A stretch of DNA of 64,000 nt from Demequina capsici (GTDB lineage: Bacteria; Actinomycetota; Actinomycetes; Actinomycetales; Demequinaceae): the NCBI RefSeq assembly GCF_032102965.1, contig NZ_CP134880.1:2356001-2420000 (forward strand), written 5' to 3'. Of the stretch, positions 17,620-25,277 are shown in pieces; the stretch's first letter is position 1; each line of letters begins with the position of its first letter. The position numbers were made by a program, and so were the translations under genes. The notes below the pieces were generated by a model. The model did not search any database and was not told where the DNA came from. It saw nothing but the letters and a program-made list of their open reading frames with translations.

Positions 17620-18420
17620 CTACAGCGAGTAGTCGACCACCAGGGGCGCGTGGTCCGTCCACCGTGCATCCCACGACGCCTGCCGGTCCACCCGCACGGA
17701 CGACGCCGCCGCCGCGAGCGCCGGCGTGGCGAACTGGTAGTCGATGCGCCAGCCCGAGTCGTTGTCGAAGGCCTGACCGCGCATGGACCACCACGTGTAA
17801 GGGCCGGGCTTGGGGCCTTCGAGGGTGCGGTGCACGTCCACCCAGCCGGAATCGACCCAGCGGTCCAGGTACGCCTTTTCCTCCGGCAGGAAGCCTGCGG
17901 ACTTGAGGTTGCCCTTCCAGTTCTTGATGTCGTTCTCCGTGTGGGCGATGTTGATGTCGCCCATCACGACCACGCGCTCGTGCTCCCCGAGGAGCACCGC
18001 GAGCCGCGCCGTCATGGCGTCGAGCATTGCGTACTTCTGGTCCATCTTGGGCGTGCCCGCCTCACCCGAGTGCATGTAGACCGACACGACCCGCACAGGA
18101 CCCGACGGAGACTGCGCGGTGCCCTCGATCCATCGACCGGTGTGCACGGGCTCGTCCATGCCCTCTCCCAGCACCTCGGCGCCGGTCACGACGTCGGCGA
18201 GCGGGTCTCGGCTGAGGATCGCGACGCCCGCACGGCCCTTGATCAGGCACGCGTCCTCGACCACGTGCCAGGCGTCACCGACCAGGCCCGCGGTGGTCTC
18301 CAGCGGCGCCCGCACCTCCTGCATGCACACCACGTCGCAGCCGGACGGATCCAGCCAGTCGTGCATGCCCTTGCGGGCGGCGGCGCGGACTCCGTTGACG
18401 TTGACCGAGGCGATTCTCAT
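17620..18420 (-). CDS. xth: Exodeoxyribonuclease III (AP endonuclease family)
   Basis: A 266-residue EEP-fold nuclease for base-excision repair. Motifs: MRIASVNVNGVRAA at the start, MQEVR with the metal-binding Glu, the catalytic VMGDINIAHTENDIKNWK, the WWSMRG loop, RIDYQFATP, and the terminal WTDHAPLVVDY with the catalytic His. Start ATG 18420 lies seven bases after TAGCCT, giving a leaderless mRNA; an upstream Met would add ten non-conserved residues. Confidence 0.93.
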   Translation of the reverse strand: MRIASVNVNGVRAAARKGMHDWLDPSGCDVVCMQEVRAPLETTAGLVGDAWHVVEDACLIKGRAGVAILSRDPLADVVTGAEVLGEGMDEPVHTGRWIEGTAQSPSGPVRVVSVYMHSGEAGTPKMDQKYAMLDAMTARLAVLLGEHERVVVMGDINIAHTENDIKNWKGNLKSAGFLPEEKAYLDRWVDSGWVDVHRTLEGPKPGPYTWWSMRGQAFDNDSGWRIDYQFATPALAAAASSVRVDRQASWDARWTDHAPLVVDYSL

Positions 18421-18466
18421 GCCCACGAGGCTACCTTCCGCGACCGACATGTCAGCCGATCGCGCG

Positions 18467-18521
18467 CTGGCAGGACATGAGGGTTGAGAATCGCTCAGAT
18501 CCGACCGTCATGTCCTGCCAG
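18467..18521 (-). repeat. Palindromic intergenic element E1
   Basis: Perfect 14-base inverted repeat CTGGCAGGACATGA (18467-18480) and TCATGTCCTGCCAG (18508-18521) with a 27-base loop containing GCTCAGATCCGACC. A partial third copy, GTCCTGCCAGGA, follows near 18534-18545. It lies between folD and xth and may act as a long-loop terminator of folD. It shares end sequences and loop motif with the element at 31381-31458. Confidence 0.8.
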
Positions 18522-18569
18522 GAGGCAGGCGGGCGTCCTGCCAGGAAGCGCACAGCCTCCGGAGGGAGG

Positions 18570-19478
18570 CTAGAGCGCGCGCTCCGCGGCCTCCACCACG
18601 TTGGACAGCAGCATGGCGCGCGTCATCGGCCCGACGCCACCCGGGTTGGGCGAGAACCACGACGCCTTGGCCACCGCGTCGGCCGAGATGTCGCCTGCGA
18701 CGCGACTCCTGCCCGTCTCCGGGTCGGTGACGCGGCTGACGCCGACGTCCACGAGCACCACGCCGTCCTTGACCATGTCCCCTGAGACGATGCCGGGCAC
18801 TCCCGCCGCGGCGATGATCACGTCGGCCCGACGCGTGTGGTCGGCCAGGTCACGGGTACCGGTGTGGCACAGCGTCACCGTCGCGTTCACCGCCTTGCGG
18901 GTGAGCAGCAGGCCGATCGAGCGGCCGACCGTCGTGCCGCGACCGATGACCACGACCTCCTTGCCGCGCAGCTCCACGCCATGACGCGCGAGCAGCTCGA
19001 TGATGCCCTTGGGCGTGCACGGCAGCGACGACGTGACGTCCTCCGCGACGCGCAGCACCAGCCGGCCGAGGTTGGTCGGGTGCAGCCCGTCGGCATCCTT
19101 GTCCGGGTCGATGCGCTCGAGCATCGCGTTGGTGTCCACGCCCTTGGGCAGCGGAAGCTGCACGATGAAGCCGGTGCAGGCGGGGTCGGAGTTGAGCCGG
19201 TCGATCGCGGCCTCGATCTCCGCCTGGCTGGCATCGCCGGGGAGGTCCTCCCGGATCGACGCGATGCCCACCTCGGCGCAGTCCGCGTGCTTGCCGTTGA
19301 CATACCAGGTGGAACCCGGGTCGTCACCGACCAGCAACGTGCCGAGCCCCGGGGTGACGCCGCGCTCCGCGAGCGCGGCGACCCTCACGGTGAGCTCCGA
19401 CTTGATCGCGGCCGCGGTGGCCTTGCCGTCGAGCCGTCGCGGGGCGGCGTGCTGCGGCTCCTGAGCCTCCGCCGCCAT
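18570..19478 (-). CDS. folD: Bifunctional methylene-THF dehydrogenase/cyclohydrolase
   Basis: A 302-residue enzyme interconverting 5,10-methylene-THF and 10-formyl-THF with NADP+. It shows the catalytic YVNGKHADC (Tyr and Lys), the PLPKGVD motif, and the Rossmann segment [18 protein letters not shown]. The extra N-terminal 15 residues are not conserved. Its ATG overlaps the last base of the glyA stop (TAATG), so glyA and folD are translationally coupled and share the upstream ZTP riboswitch. Confidence 0.95.
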   Translation of the reverse strand: MAAEAQEPQHAAPRRLDGKATAAAIKSELTVRVAALAERGVTPGLGTLLVGDDPGSTWYVNGKHADCAEVGIASIREDLPGDASQAEIEAAIDRLNSDPACTGFIVQLPLPKGVDTNAMLERIDPDKDADGLHPTNLGRLVLRVAEDVTSSLPCTPKGIIELLARHGVELRGKEVVVIGRGTTVGRSIGLLLTRKAVNATVTLCHTGTRDLADHTRRADVIIAAAGVPGIVSGDMVKDGVVLVDVGVSRVTDPETGRSRVAGDISADAVAKASWFSPNPGGVGPMTRAMLLSNVVEAAERAL

Positions 19479-20773
19479 TACTGCTGCAGGCCCTCGTAGA
19501 GCGGGAAGTCGGCCGCGAGCTTCGCCACGCGTGCGCGCAGCGCCTCGACGTCGGCGCCGCCCTTGAGCGCGGTGGCGATGACCTCGGCGACCTCGGTGAA
19601 CTCCTCGGCGCCGAAGCCGCGGCTCGCGAGCGCCGGGGTGCCGATGCGCAGACCGGAGGTGACCATCGGCGGGCGGGGGTCGTTCGGGACGGCGTTGCGG
19701 TTCACGGTGATGCCGACCGAATGCAGCAGGTCCTCGGCCTCCTGGCCGTTCATCGGCGAGTTGCGGAGGTCGACGAGCACCAGGTGCACGTCGGTTCCAC
19801 CGGAGACGACGTTGACGCCCGCCTCGATCGCGTCCGGGGCGACGAGCCGCTCGGCGAGGATGCGTGCGCCCTCGAGCACGCGCTCGTTGCGCTCACGGAA
19901 CTCCGCACCGGCGGCTGCCTTGAGGGCCACCGCCTTCGCGGCGACGACGTGCATGAGCGGGCCACCCTGCTGGCCGGGGAACACCGCGGAGTTGAGCTTC
20001 TTGCCGTACGCCTCGATGTCGCGCGACAGGATCATGCCGGAACGGGGGCCGCCGATCGTCTTGTGGATGGTCGTGGAGACCACGTCCGAGTGCGGCACGG
20101 GGCTGGGGTGCAGGCCCGAGGCGACGAGGCCGGCGAAGTGCGCCATGTCCGTCCACAGCTTGGCGCCCACCTCGTCGGCGATGGCACGGAACGCCGCGAA
20201 GTCCAGGTGGCGGGGGTACGCGGACCAGCCGGCGATGATCACGTCGGGGCGGTCGGCGAGCGCCTGCTCACGGACCTTGTCCATGTCCACCAGGTGCGTC
20301 GTGTCGTCCACGCCGTACGCGGAGACCTCGTACAGCTTGCCGGAGAAGTTGAGCTTCATGCCGTGCGTGAGGTGGCCGCCGTGGGCGAGGCTGAGGCCCA
20401 TGATGCGGTCGCCGGGCTTGGCGAGGGCGTGTAGCACGGCCGCGTTGGCGGTCGCACCCGAGTGGGGTTGGACGTTCGCGTACTCGGCGCCGAACAGCGA
20501 CTTGGCACGCTCGATCGCGATTGTCTCCGCGACGTCGACCTCCTCGCAGCCGCCGTAGTAGCGCTTGCCCGGGTAGCCCTCGGCGTACTTGTTCGTCAGC
20601 ACGGAGCCCTGCGCCTGGAGCACGGAGCGCGGCACGAAGTTCTCCGACGCGATCATCTCGAGGTAGGTCTGCTGACGGGCGAGCTCGCGGTCGAGGACCT
20701 GGGCGATCTCGGGGTCGAAGTCCTGCAGCGTGGCGTTCATGACCGCTGCGGTGGCGCTGGAATCGGTGCTCAT
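19478..20773 (-). CDS. glyA: Serine hydroxymethyltransferase
   Basis: A 431-residue PLP enzyme converting serine and THF to glycine and methylene-THF. Motifs: [28 protein letters not shown], and the PLP lysine region [22 protein letters not shown] 20773 is preceded by GAGAGGAAAG. Longer frames extend upstream but run through the riboswitch and promoter. First gene of the glyA-folD operon. Confidence 0.96.
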   Translation of the reverse strand: MSTDSSATAAVMNATLQDFDPEIAQVLDRELARQQTYLEMIASENFVPRSVLQAQGSVLTNKYAEGYPGKRYYGGCEEVDVAETIAIERAKSLFGAEYANVQPHSGATANAAVLHALAKPGDRIMGLSLAHGGHLTHGMKLNFSGKLYEVSAYGVDDTTHLVDMDKVREQALADRPDVIIAGWSAYPRHLDFAAFRAIADEVGAKLWTDMAHFAGLVASGLHPSPVPHSDVVSTTIHKTIGGPRSGMILSRDIEAYGKKLNSAVFPGQQGGPLMHVVAAKAVALKAAAGAEFRERNERVLEGARILAERLVAPDAIEAGVNVVSGGTDVHLVLVDLRNSPMNGQEAEDLLHSVGITVNRNAVPNDPRPPMVTSGLRIGTPALASRGFGAEEFTEVAEVIATALKGGADVEALRARVAKLAADFPLYEGLQQ

Positions 20774-20796
20774 GGCTTTCCTCTCTGGTGGCGGCA

Positions 20797-20830
20797 CTGC
20801 GTCTGTAAGACGGCGCTGCGTCTGTAAGAC
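20797..20830 (-). repeat. Tandem hairpin repeat in the glyA leader
   Basis: Two exact copies of CTGCGTCTGTAAGAC (20797-20811 and 20816-20830), period 19 bases. In the RNA each contains GUCU-UAC-AGAC, a small hairpin. They lie between the ZTP aptamer and the glyA ribosome site. Confidence 0.8.
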
Positions 20831-20857
20831 AGCACAGGGCCGCCGGTTGTCCGGTGA

Positions 20858-20940
20858 CCTTGGCCCAGGCGTACGACCAAAGAATCTCAAGAAAGGTGCC
20901 GCTCCCTCGTGGTAGCCCACTGCGCCAGTCGCGACGTGCG
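20858..20940 (-). ncRNA. ZTP (pfl) riboswitch upstream of glyA
   Basis: Reading the minus strand, the conserved ZTP aptamer blocks occur in order: GCGACTGGCG (GACTGGCG at 20930-20923), a GTGG-GCTA-CCAC hairpin (20920-20909), GGGAGCG (20906-20900), a variable linker, then a CTTTGG/CCAAGG stem (20882-20858) whose loop carries CGCCTGGG. This class binds ZMP/ZTP, the AICAR nucleotides that build up when 10-formyl-THF is short, and activates folate and one-carbon genes such as glyA and folD. The expression platform between aptamer and ATG is about 85 bases and holds two tandem hairpins; whether it controls transcription or translation cannot be decided by eye. Confidence 0.9.
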
Positions 20941-20942
20941 TC

Positions 20943-20971
20943 AGTCTAGCAACGGCAGACGGCGTCGTCAC
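20943..20971 (-). promoter_or_regulatory. Promoter of the glyA riboswitch leader
   Basis: On the minus strand GTGACG (20971-20966), 17 bases, then TAGACT (20948-20943). Transcription would start right at the 5' edge of the ZTP aptamer. Confidence 0.55.
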
Positions 20972-21028
20972 TGTCGCATCGATGCCGCCGACGCGTGCGC
21001 GCGGGCTCGGCCCGGCGAGGGACGACGA

Positions 21029-21541
21029 TCAGTCGATCGCCGCGTCGTCCACGATCGCGCCCGACTCCAGGATCTTGCGCAGGTAGGCGTAGGTGAGGTC
21101 GCCCGAGACCTGGTCGAACTGGTGCTCGTAACCCGCCTTGTTGTACAGCGCGATGTTGTGCTTGGAGTTCTGGCCGGTGAACGCCCACACCTCGGACGTG
21201 TCCTCGGGCAGGTAGCCCAGGACCGCGAAGACGAGCTGGACGCCGATGCCGCGCCCTTGCATGTCCGGCGCCACGGCCAGGCGACCGATCGTCGCCTTGG
21301 TGCCCTCGATCCCCACGCGGATCGTGCCGACCAGACGGGGCCCGATCCACGCGCCCAAGGTCACCGTGTGACCGGACTCCATGTCCTCGATGAGCTCCTC
21401 GAGCGTCTGCGTGAGCGCAGGGATGTGCGCGTCGTTGTACAGCTGCGCCTCCACCACGAATGCCGCGCGCCGAAGGGTGAGCACCTCGCCGGCGTGCCCT
21501 GCGTCGACCTGGTCGATCCTGACCTCTGCATCCTCGCTCAT
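21029..21541 (-). CDS. GNAT-family N-acetyltransferase
   Basis: A 170-residue acetyltransferase with the acetyl-CoA loop VAPDMQGRGIGVQLV near residue 102 and a C-terminal YNKAGYEHQF typical of the fold. The acceptor is unknown. Start ATG 21541 lies six bases after CACCAT, so the mRNA may be leaderless. It diverges from purU with about 87 bases between. Confidence 0.85.
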   Translation of the reverse strand: MSEDAEVRIDQVDAGHAGEVLTLRRAAFVVEAQLYNDAHIPALTQTLEELIEDMESGHTVTLGAWIGPRLVGTIRVGIEGTKATIGRLAVAPDMQGRGIGVQLVFAVLGYLPEDTSEVWAFTGQNSKHNIALYNKAGYEHQFDQVSGDLTYAYLRKILESGAIVDDAAID

Positions 21542-21616
21542 GCTCCTATGGTGACAGGTCATACGGCTGCGCGACCACCCCTGGAGTCCCGGTCCGTGAC
21601 CGGTGTGGCCGTTCAC

Positions 21617-21622
21617 TACTCT
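21617..21622 (+). promoter_or_regulatory. -10 box of purU (leaderless)
   Basis: TACTCT is followed by GGGGGC and the ATG at 21629. Confidence 0.5.
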
Positions 21623-21628
21623 GGGGGC

Positions 21629-22489
21629 ATGACGGACGCCGCCACGACTCGCCGCTACGTGCTCAGCCTCTCCTGCCCCGACCGCCCTGGCATCGTCCAC
21701 GCCGTGTCTGGCACGCTCGCCGAGCACGGTGGCAACATCACCGAGTCGCAGCAGTTCGGCGACGCCGACACGGGGCTGTTCTTCATGCGCGTCGAGTTCG
21801 AGGTGCCTGCCGAGCAGGACACGCTGGAGGGCGCGTTCGGCGCCCTGGGCGAGCGGTTCGCGATGACGTGGCGCCTCGACGTGGCCGGTCGACGCATGCG
21901 CACCGTCGTCATGGTGTCCAAGGCCGCGCACTGCGTGAACGACCTGCTGGTCCGCGAACGTGCAAGCACGCTGCCGGTGGACATCGTCGCGGTCGTGGGC
22001 AACCACCCGACGCTGCGGTCGCTCGCCGAGTTCTACGGCAAGCCGTTCCACCACATCCCCGTGACCGCCGACACCAAGGCGACAGCGGAGGCGAAGGTGC
22101 TGGACCTGGTCGACGAGCTCGACGCCGAGCTCGTGGTGCTCGCGCGCTACATGCAGATCCTCTCCCCCGAGATGTGCGGCGCGCTCAAGGGCCGCGCGAT
22201 CAACATCCACCACTCGTTCCTGCCCAGCTTCAAGGGCGCACGCCCGTACTTCCAGGCGCACGACCGGGGCGTCAAGCTGATCGGCGCCACCGCGCACTAC
22301 GTCACCGCCGACCTGGACGAGGGCCCGATCATCGAGCAGGACATCGAGCGCGTGGATCACTCGTACACCCCCGAGTCGCTCACGGCCACGGGGGCCGACG
22401 TGGAGCGCCGCGCGCTCGCCCGCGCAGTGCGCTGGCACGCCGAGCACCGAGTGCTGCTGGACGGCCACCGCACGATCGTCTTCAAGTAG
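21629..22489 (+). CDS. purU: Formyltetrahydrofolate deformylase
   Basis: A 286-residue enzyme hydrolysing 10-formyl-THF to THF and formate, balancing the one-carbon pool. An N-terminal ACT domain (residues 8-85, SLSCPDRPGIVHAVSG) is followed by a formyltransferase-type catalytic domain with INIHHSFLPSFKGARPY and the C-terminal Asp-containing LDEGPIIEQD. It sits across from glyA-folD, so one-carbon genes cluster here. Confidence 0.94.
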   Translation: MTDAATTRRYVLSLSCPDRPGIVHAVSGTLAEHGGNITESQQFGDADTGLFFMRVEFEVPAEQDTLEGAFGALGERFAMTWRLDVAGRRMRTVVMVSKAAHCVNDLLVRERASTLPVDIVAVVGNHPTLRSLAEFYGKPFHHIPVTADTKATAEAKVLDLVDELDAELVVLARYMQILSPEMCGALKGRAINIHHSFLPSFKGARPYFQAHDRGVKLIGATAHYVTADLDEGPIIEQDIERVDHSYTPESLTATGADVERRALARAVRWHAEHRVLLDGHRTIVFK

Positions 22490-22549
22490 CCCTCAGCGAG
22501 CGCACGACCGCTGGCCGTGCGACGTCCCTCTCCACGAGCGCCCGACGCT

Positions 22550-22640
22550 GCGAACCAATCTCAGGTGCGGCGCGCCGGCGTGTCCTCGCGCGGTGCGGCG
22601 TGTCGCCGGGGTGTCGAGGTGCAGATTGGTTCAAAGTGTC
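22550..22640 (+). repeat. About 90-base intergenic repeat, copy 1
   Basis: Ends are GCGAACCAATC (22550-22560) and GATTGGTTCAAAGTGTC (22624-22640), forming a 10-base perfect inverted repeat (GAACCAATCT/AGATTGGTTC). A second copy in opposite orientation, with the same 17-base end and nearly the same length, lies at 60562-60650. Just downstream GCAACCGGAC occurs twice. It lies between convergent purU and nagA. Confidence 0.75.
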
Positions 22641-22709
22641 TGCGCCGCGAGGCAACCGGACTGTGCGTCAGGCAACCGGACGATGCGGGAGCCACCTGGG
22701 CCGGTCGGA

Positions 22710-23600
22710 TCAGGCCGGGGCTCTCCAGCCGCAGGCCTGCAGAGCCTTCAGAGGCGTGATCGTCGCCGCCTCGAGGGCCTCATCGCGGGCGACGCCCGCC
22801 GCCGCGCAGACGTCGAGCGCGCGTGACAGCACGAGGGTCGAGCCGGCCAACGTGTCGGTGCCCGTGAGCACCGCCCTGCCACCGGCGACGGTCACCTCGA
22901 GTTCCCCGAGCATGTAGGTGCCTTCGGTCGAAGCCGCGGCAGCCATCGCATCGGTCATCAGCACCACCCGACCCGGAGCGGCGCGGAACAGGAGCGCCAG
23001 CGATTCGGGCGCGACGTGGAACCCGTCCGCGATCACCTCGATGAACGCACGGTCGTCGGCGAGCGCGGCACCGAGCGGACCTGGAGCACGTCCCGCGATC
23101 GGCGGCATCGCATTGAACGCGTGCGTGACCAGGCGTGCACCGGCATCGAACGCCGCACGCGCCTGCGCCGCCGTGCACTCCGTGTGCCCCACCGCGACCA
23201 CCACGCCTGCCTCCGCGAAGCGCTCGATCGCCTCCAGCGCGCCGGGCAGCTCAGGCGCGATCGTGATCTGACGGATCGTGCCGTCGGCCGCGTCGAGCAG
23301 ACGGGACACGGCGTCCGGCGTCGGGTGGATCAGCGCGTGGGGAGGATGCGCGCCCTTGCGGGAGGGCGCCAGGAACGGCCCCTCCAGGTGAATGCCGAGC
23401 AGAGCGGGCTCGAGCGCCATCGCCTCACGGACCACCCCGATCTTCGCGGCCATCGCGGCCGGCGGCTCCGTCACGAGCGACGCGACCATCAACGTCGTCC
23501 CCGTGGCCCGGTGCGCGGCCAGGGCGGCCAACGTGCCGTCGACCGTGTCACCGAAGGCGTGCCCGCCCCCGCCGTGGCTGTGGATGTCGACCAGCTGCAT
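22710..23600 (-). CDS. nagA: N-acetylglucosamine-6-phosphate deacetylase (short form)
   Basis: A 296-residue amidohydrolase-fold enzyme releasing acetate from GlcNAc-6-P. It shows the metal and catalytic motifs DIHSHGGGGHAF, GIHLEGPFL, VAVGHTECTA, THAFNAMPP and the catalytic Asp in LMTDAM. The usual N-terminal beta-sandwich of about 50 residues (typical length 370-390) is absent: the protein starts at the first barrel strand. GGAGG before ATG 23600 supports this start. Last gene of the amino-sugar operon. Confidence 0.92.
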   Translation of the reverse strand: MQLVDIHSHGGGGHAFGDTVDGTLAALAAHRATGTTLMVASLVTEPPAAMAAKIGVVREAMALEPALLGIHLEGPFLAPSRKGAHPPHALIHPTPDAVSRLLDAADGTIRQITIAPELPGALEAIERFAEAGVVVAVGHTECTAAQARAAFDAGARLVTHAFNAMPPIAGRAPGPLGAALADDRAFIEVIADGFHVAPESLALLFRAAPGRVVLMTDAMAAAASTEGTYMLGELEVTVAGGRAVLTGTDTLAGSTLVLSRALDVCAAAGVARDEALEAATITPLKALQACGWRAPA

Positions 23601-23614
23601 GGTGGATCCTCCTG

Positions 23615-24397
23615 CTACAGACCCTGCCACGTCGGCTTGTGGTCGTACGCCCACCGGTAGTAGTCCATGTTGCGCAGGCGCGAGGCCGCGGCGTCGTCCA
23701 CCACGACCGTGACGTGCGGGTGCAGCTGGATCGCGGAGCCGGGCATGGACGACGACACGGGGCCCTCGACCGACGCGGCGAGCGCCTCGGCCTTTCCCTC
23801 GCCGAACGCGAGCAGCACCAGGTGACGCGCGCGCAGGATCGTGCCAAGCCCCTGGGTGACGCAGTGGATGGGCACCTGGTCCAGCGAGTCGAAGAAACGG
23901 GCGTTGTCGATCCGGGTCTGCTCGGTCAGCGTCTTCACGCGTGTGAGCGACCCGAACGACGACCCCGGCTCGTTGAAGCCGATGTGCCCGGTGGTGCCGA
24001 TGCCGAGGATCTGCAGGTCCACGCCTCCTGACGCGGCCAGCAGCGCCTCGTAGCGCTCCCCCGCCGTCTCGATGCCGGCGAGCGCGCCGTCGGGCACATG
24101 CACGCGCGAAGGGTCCGCACCCACGCGGTCCTGGAACTCGTGCGTGATCACCGAACGGTAGCTCTCGGGATGCTCCACAGGCAGGCCGACGTACTCGTCG
24201 AGCGCATACGCGCTCACGTGGGAGAAGTCGACGCCCGCGGCAGCCTTCGCCGCCAGCGCTTCGTACACGGGCAGCGGCGTGGAGCCCGTCGCCACACCGA
24301 GCACGGTCTCAGGGTTCGCGGACACCAGCCCCGCGATGTGGTCGGCGACGATCGCGCCGGCCTCGTTCCTGTCCTTCGCGAGGACGATCTCAGCCAC
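23615..24397 (-). CDS. nagB: Glucosamine-6-phosphate deaminase
   Basis: A 260-residue enzyme turning glucosamine-6-P into fructose-6-P and ammonia. Motifs include GVATGSTPLPVYEAL, YALDEYVGLP with the catalytic Asp, GIGTTGHIGFNEPGSSF, and SMPGSAIQLHPHVTVVVDD. Its start overlaps the kinase gene by eight bases. It feeds GlcNAc carbon into glycolysis after NagA. Confidence 0.95.
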   Translation of the reverse strand: MAEIVLAKDRNEAGAIVADHIAGLVSANPETVLGVATGSTPLPVYEALAAKAAAGVDFSHVSAYALDEYVGLPVEHPESYRSVITHEFQDRVGADPSRVHVPDGALAGIETAGERYEALLAASGGVDLQILGIGTTGHIGFNEPGSSFGSLTRVKTLTEQTRIDNARFFDSLDQVPIHCVTQGLGTILRARHLVLLAFGEGKAEALAASVEGPVSSSMPGSAIQLHPHVTVVVDDAAASRLRNMDYYRWAYDHKPTWQGL

Positions 24398-25277
24398 GTC
24401 CGGCTCCTCTCATGGCCGCGCCGATGGCTGCGACCGGGGTCTCAGGGTCGAGCACGCTCATGCGTGCGGTGAGGTCCACGGAGGCGAGGAAGCGGCTGTT
24501 CCGCTCCCAGCCTCGGATGACGCGTCGCGTGCCGTCGAGCAGAGGCTCGCCCATGCGGGTCAGGCCGCCACCCAGGAGCACCTCCTCCACATCCAGGGTC
24601 AGCACGAGCAGCCGCACCGCGGTGGCCACCCCGAAGAACAGGCCCTCACGGATCCGAGCCGAGCCGGCATCCGTGTCCGCTGCGGCAAGGACCTGCACCG
24701 CAGGGGCACCTCCCGATTGGAGGGCGACTCCGCTGCCGGAGGCGTAGGTCTCGAGACCGCCGGGAAGGCTGTCGGGTCCCAGCGGACCGTGCGGATCGAC
24801 GGAGATGTGGCCAATCTCGCCGGCAGCACCGCGCGCGCCGCGCCACACCTTTCCGTCGAGGATCAGGCCTGCAGCAAGCCCCGTGCCGAGGTTGAGGAAC
24901 GCGATGGATCGCGCCTCGCCGCCCGCGGCCACCCAGGCGCCGACGGCACCCGCGTTCACGTCGTTGTCGACCACAGGACGCACACCCCAGGCCTCTGCCA
25001 GGGACGATGCAAGGTCGAGGCGAGTGATCCCAAGGTTCTGCGCATGGCTGACCACCCCATCCAGGACCGACCCGGGGATTCCCACGCCCACGGACGCCGC
25101 GTCGCCGGGCGAGATCCCGGCCGCGTCGCACACCGTCGCGGCGGCGAGCACCGCCTGGGTGACGACCTCGCCATTGCCCTTGCCCGACGGGACCACGTGC
25201 CGGTGCAGCACCACGCCGTCCGGAGAGACGAGCACGGCGTCGGTCTTGGTGCCGCCGATGTCGATGCCGAGGTGCAT
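24390..25277 (-). CDS. ROK-family sugar kinase, probably GlcNAc kinase
   Basis: A 295-residue ROK kinase with ATP motif MHLGIDIGGTKTDAVLV, VDNDVNAGAVGAW containing the catalytic Asp, and GAAGEIGHI. The zinc-binding CxCGxxGCxE of most ROK proteins is missing: the segment reads DPHGPLGPDSLPGGLE. Because nagA and nagB follow, GlcNAc is the likely substrate (inference). The ATG overlaps the GH3 stop by one base (TGATG). Confidence 0.85.
   Translation of the reverse strand: MHLGIDIGGTKTDAVLVSPDGVVLHRHVVPSGKGNGEVVTQAVLAAATVCDAAGISPGDAASVGVGIPGSVLDGVVSHAQNLGITRLDLASSLAEAWGVRPVVDNDVNAGAVGAWVAAGGEARSIAFLNLGTGLAAGLILDGKVWRGARGAAGEIGHISVDPHGPLGPDSLPGGLETYASGSGVALQSGGAPAVQVLAAADTDAGSARIREGLFFGVATAVRLLVLTLDVEEVLLGGGLTRMGEPLLDGTRRVIRGWERNSRFLASVDLTARMSVLDPETPVAAIGAAMRGAGRG

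Noticed and set aside
20774-20971. Longer GlyA with 66 extra N-terminal residues
   Set aside because: The extra stretch covers the promoter and ZTP aptamer; the conserved enzyme starts at the ATG preceded by GAGAGGAAAG.
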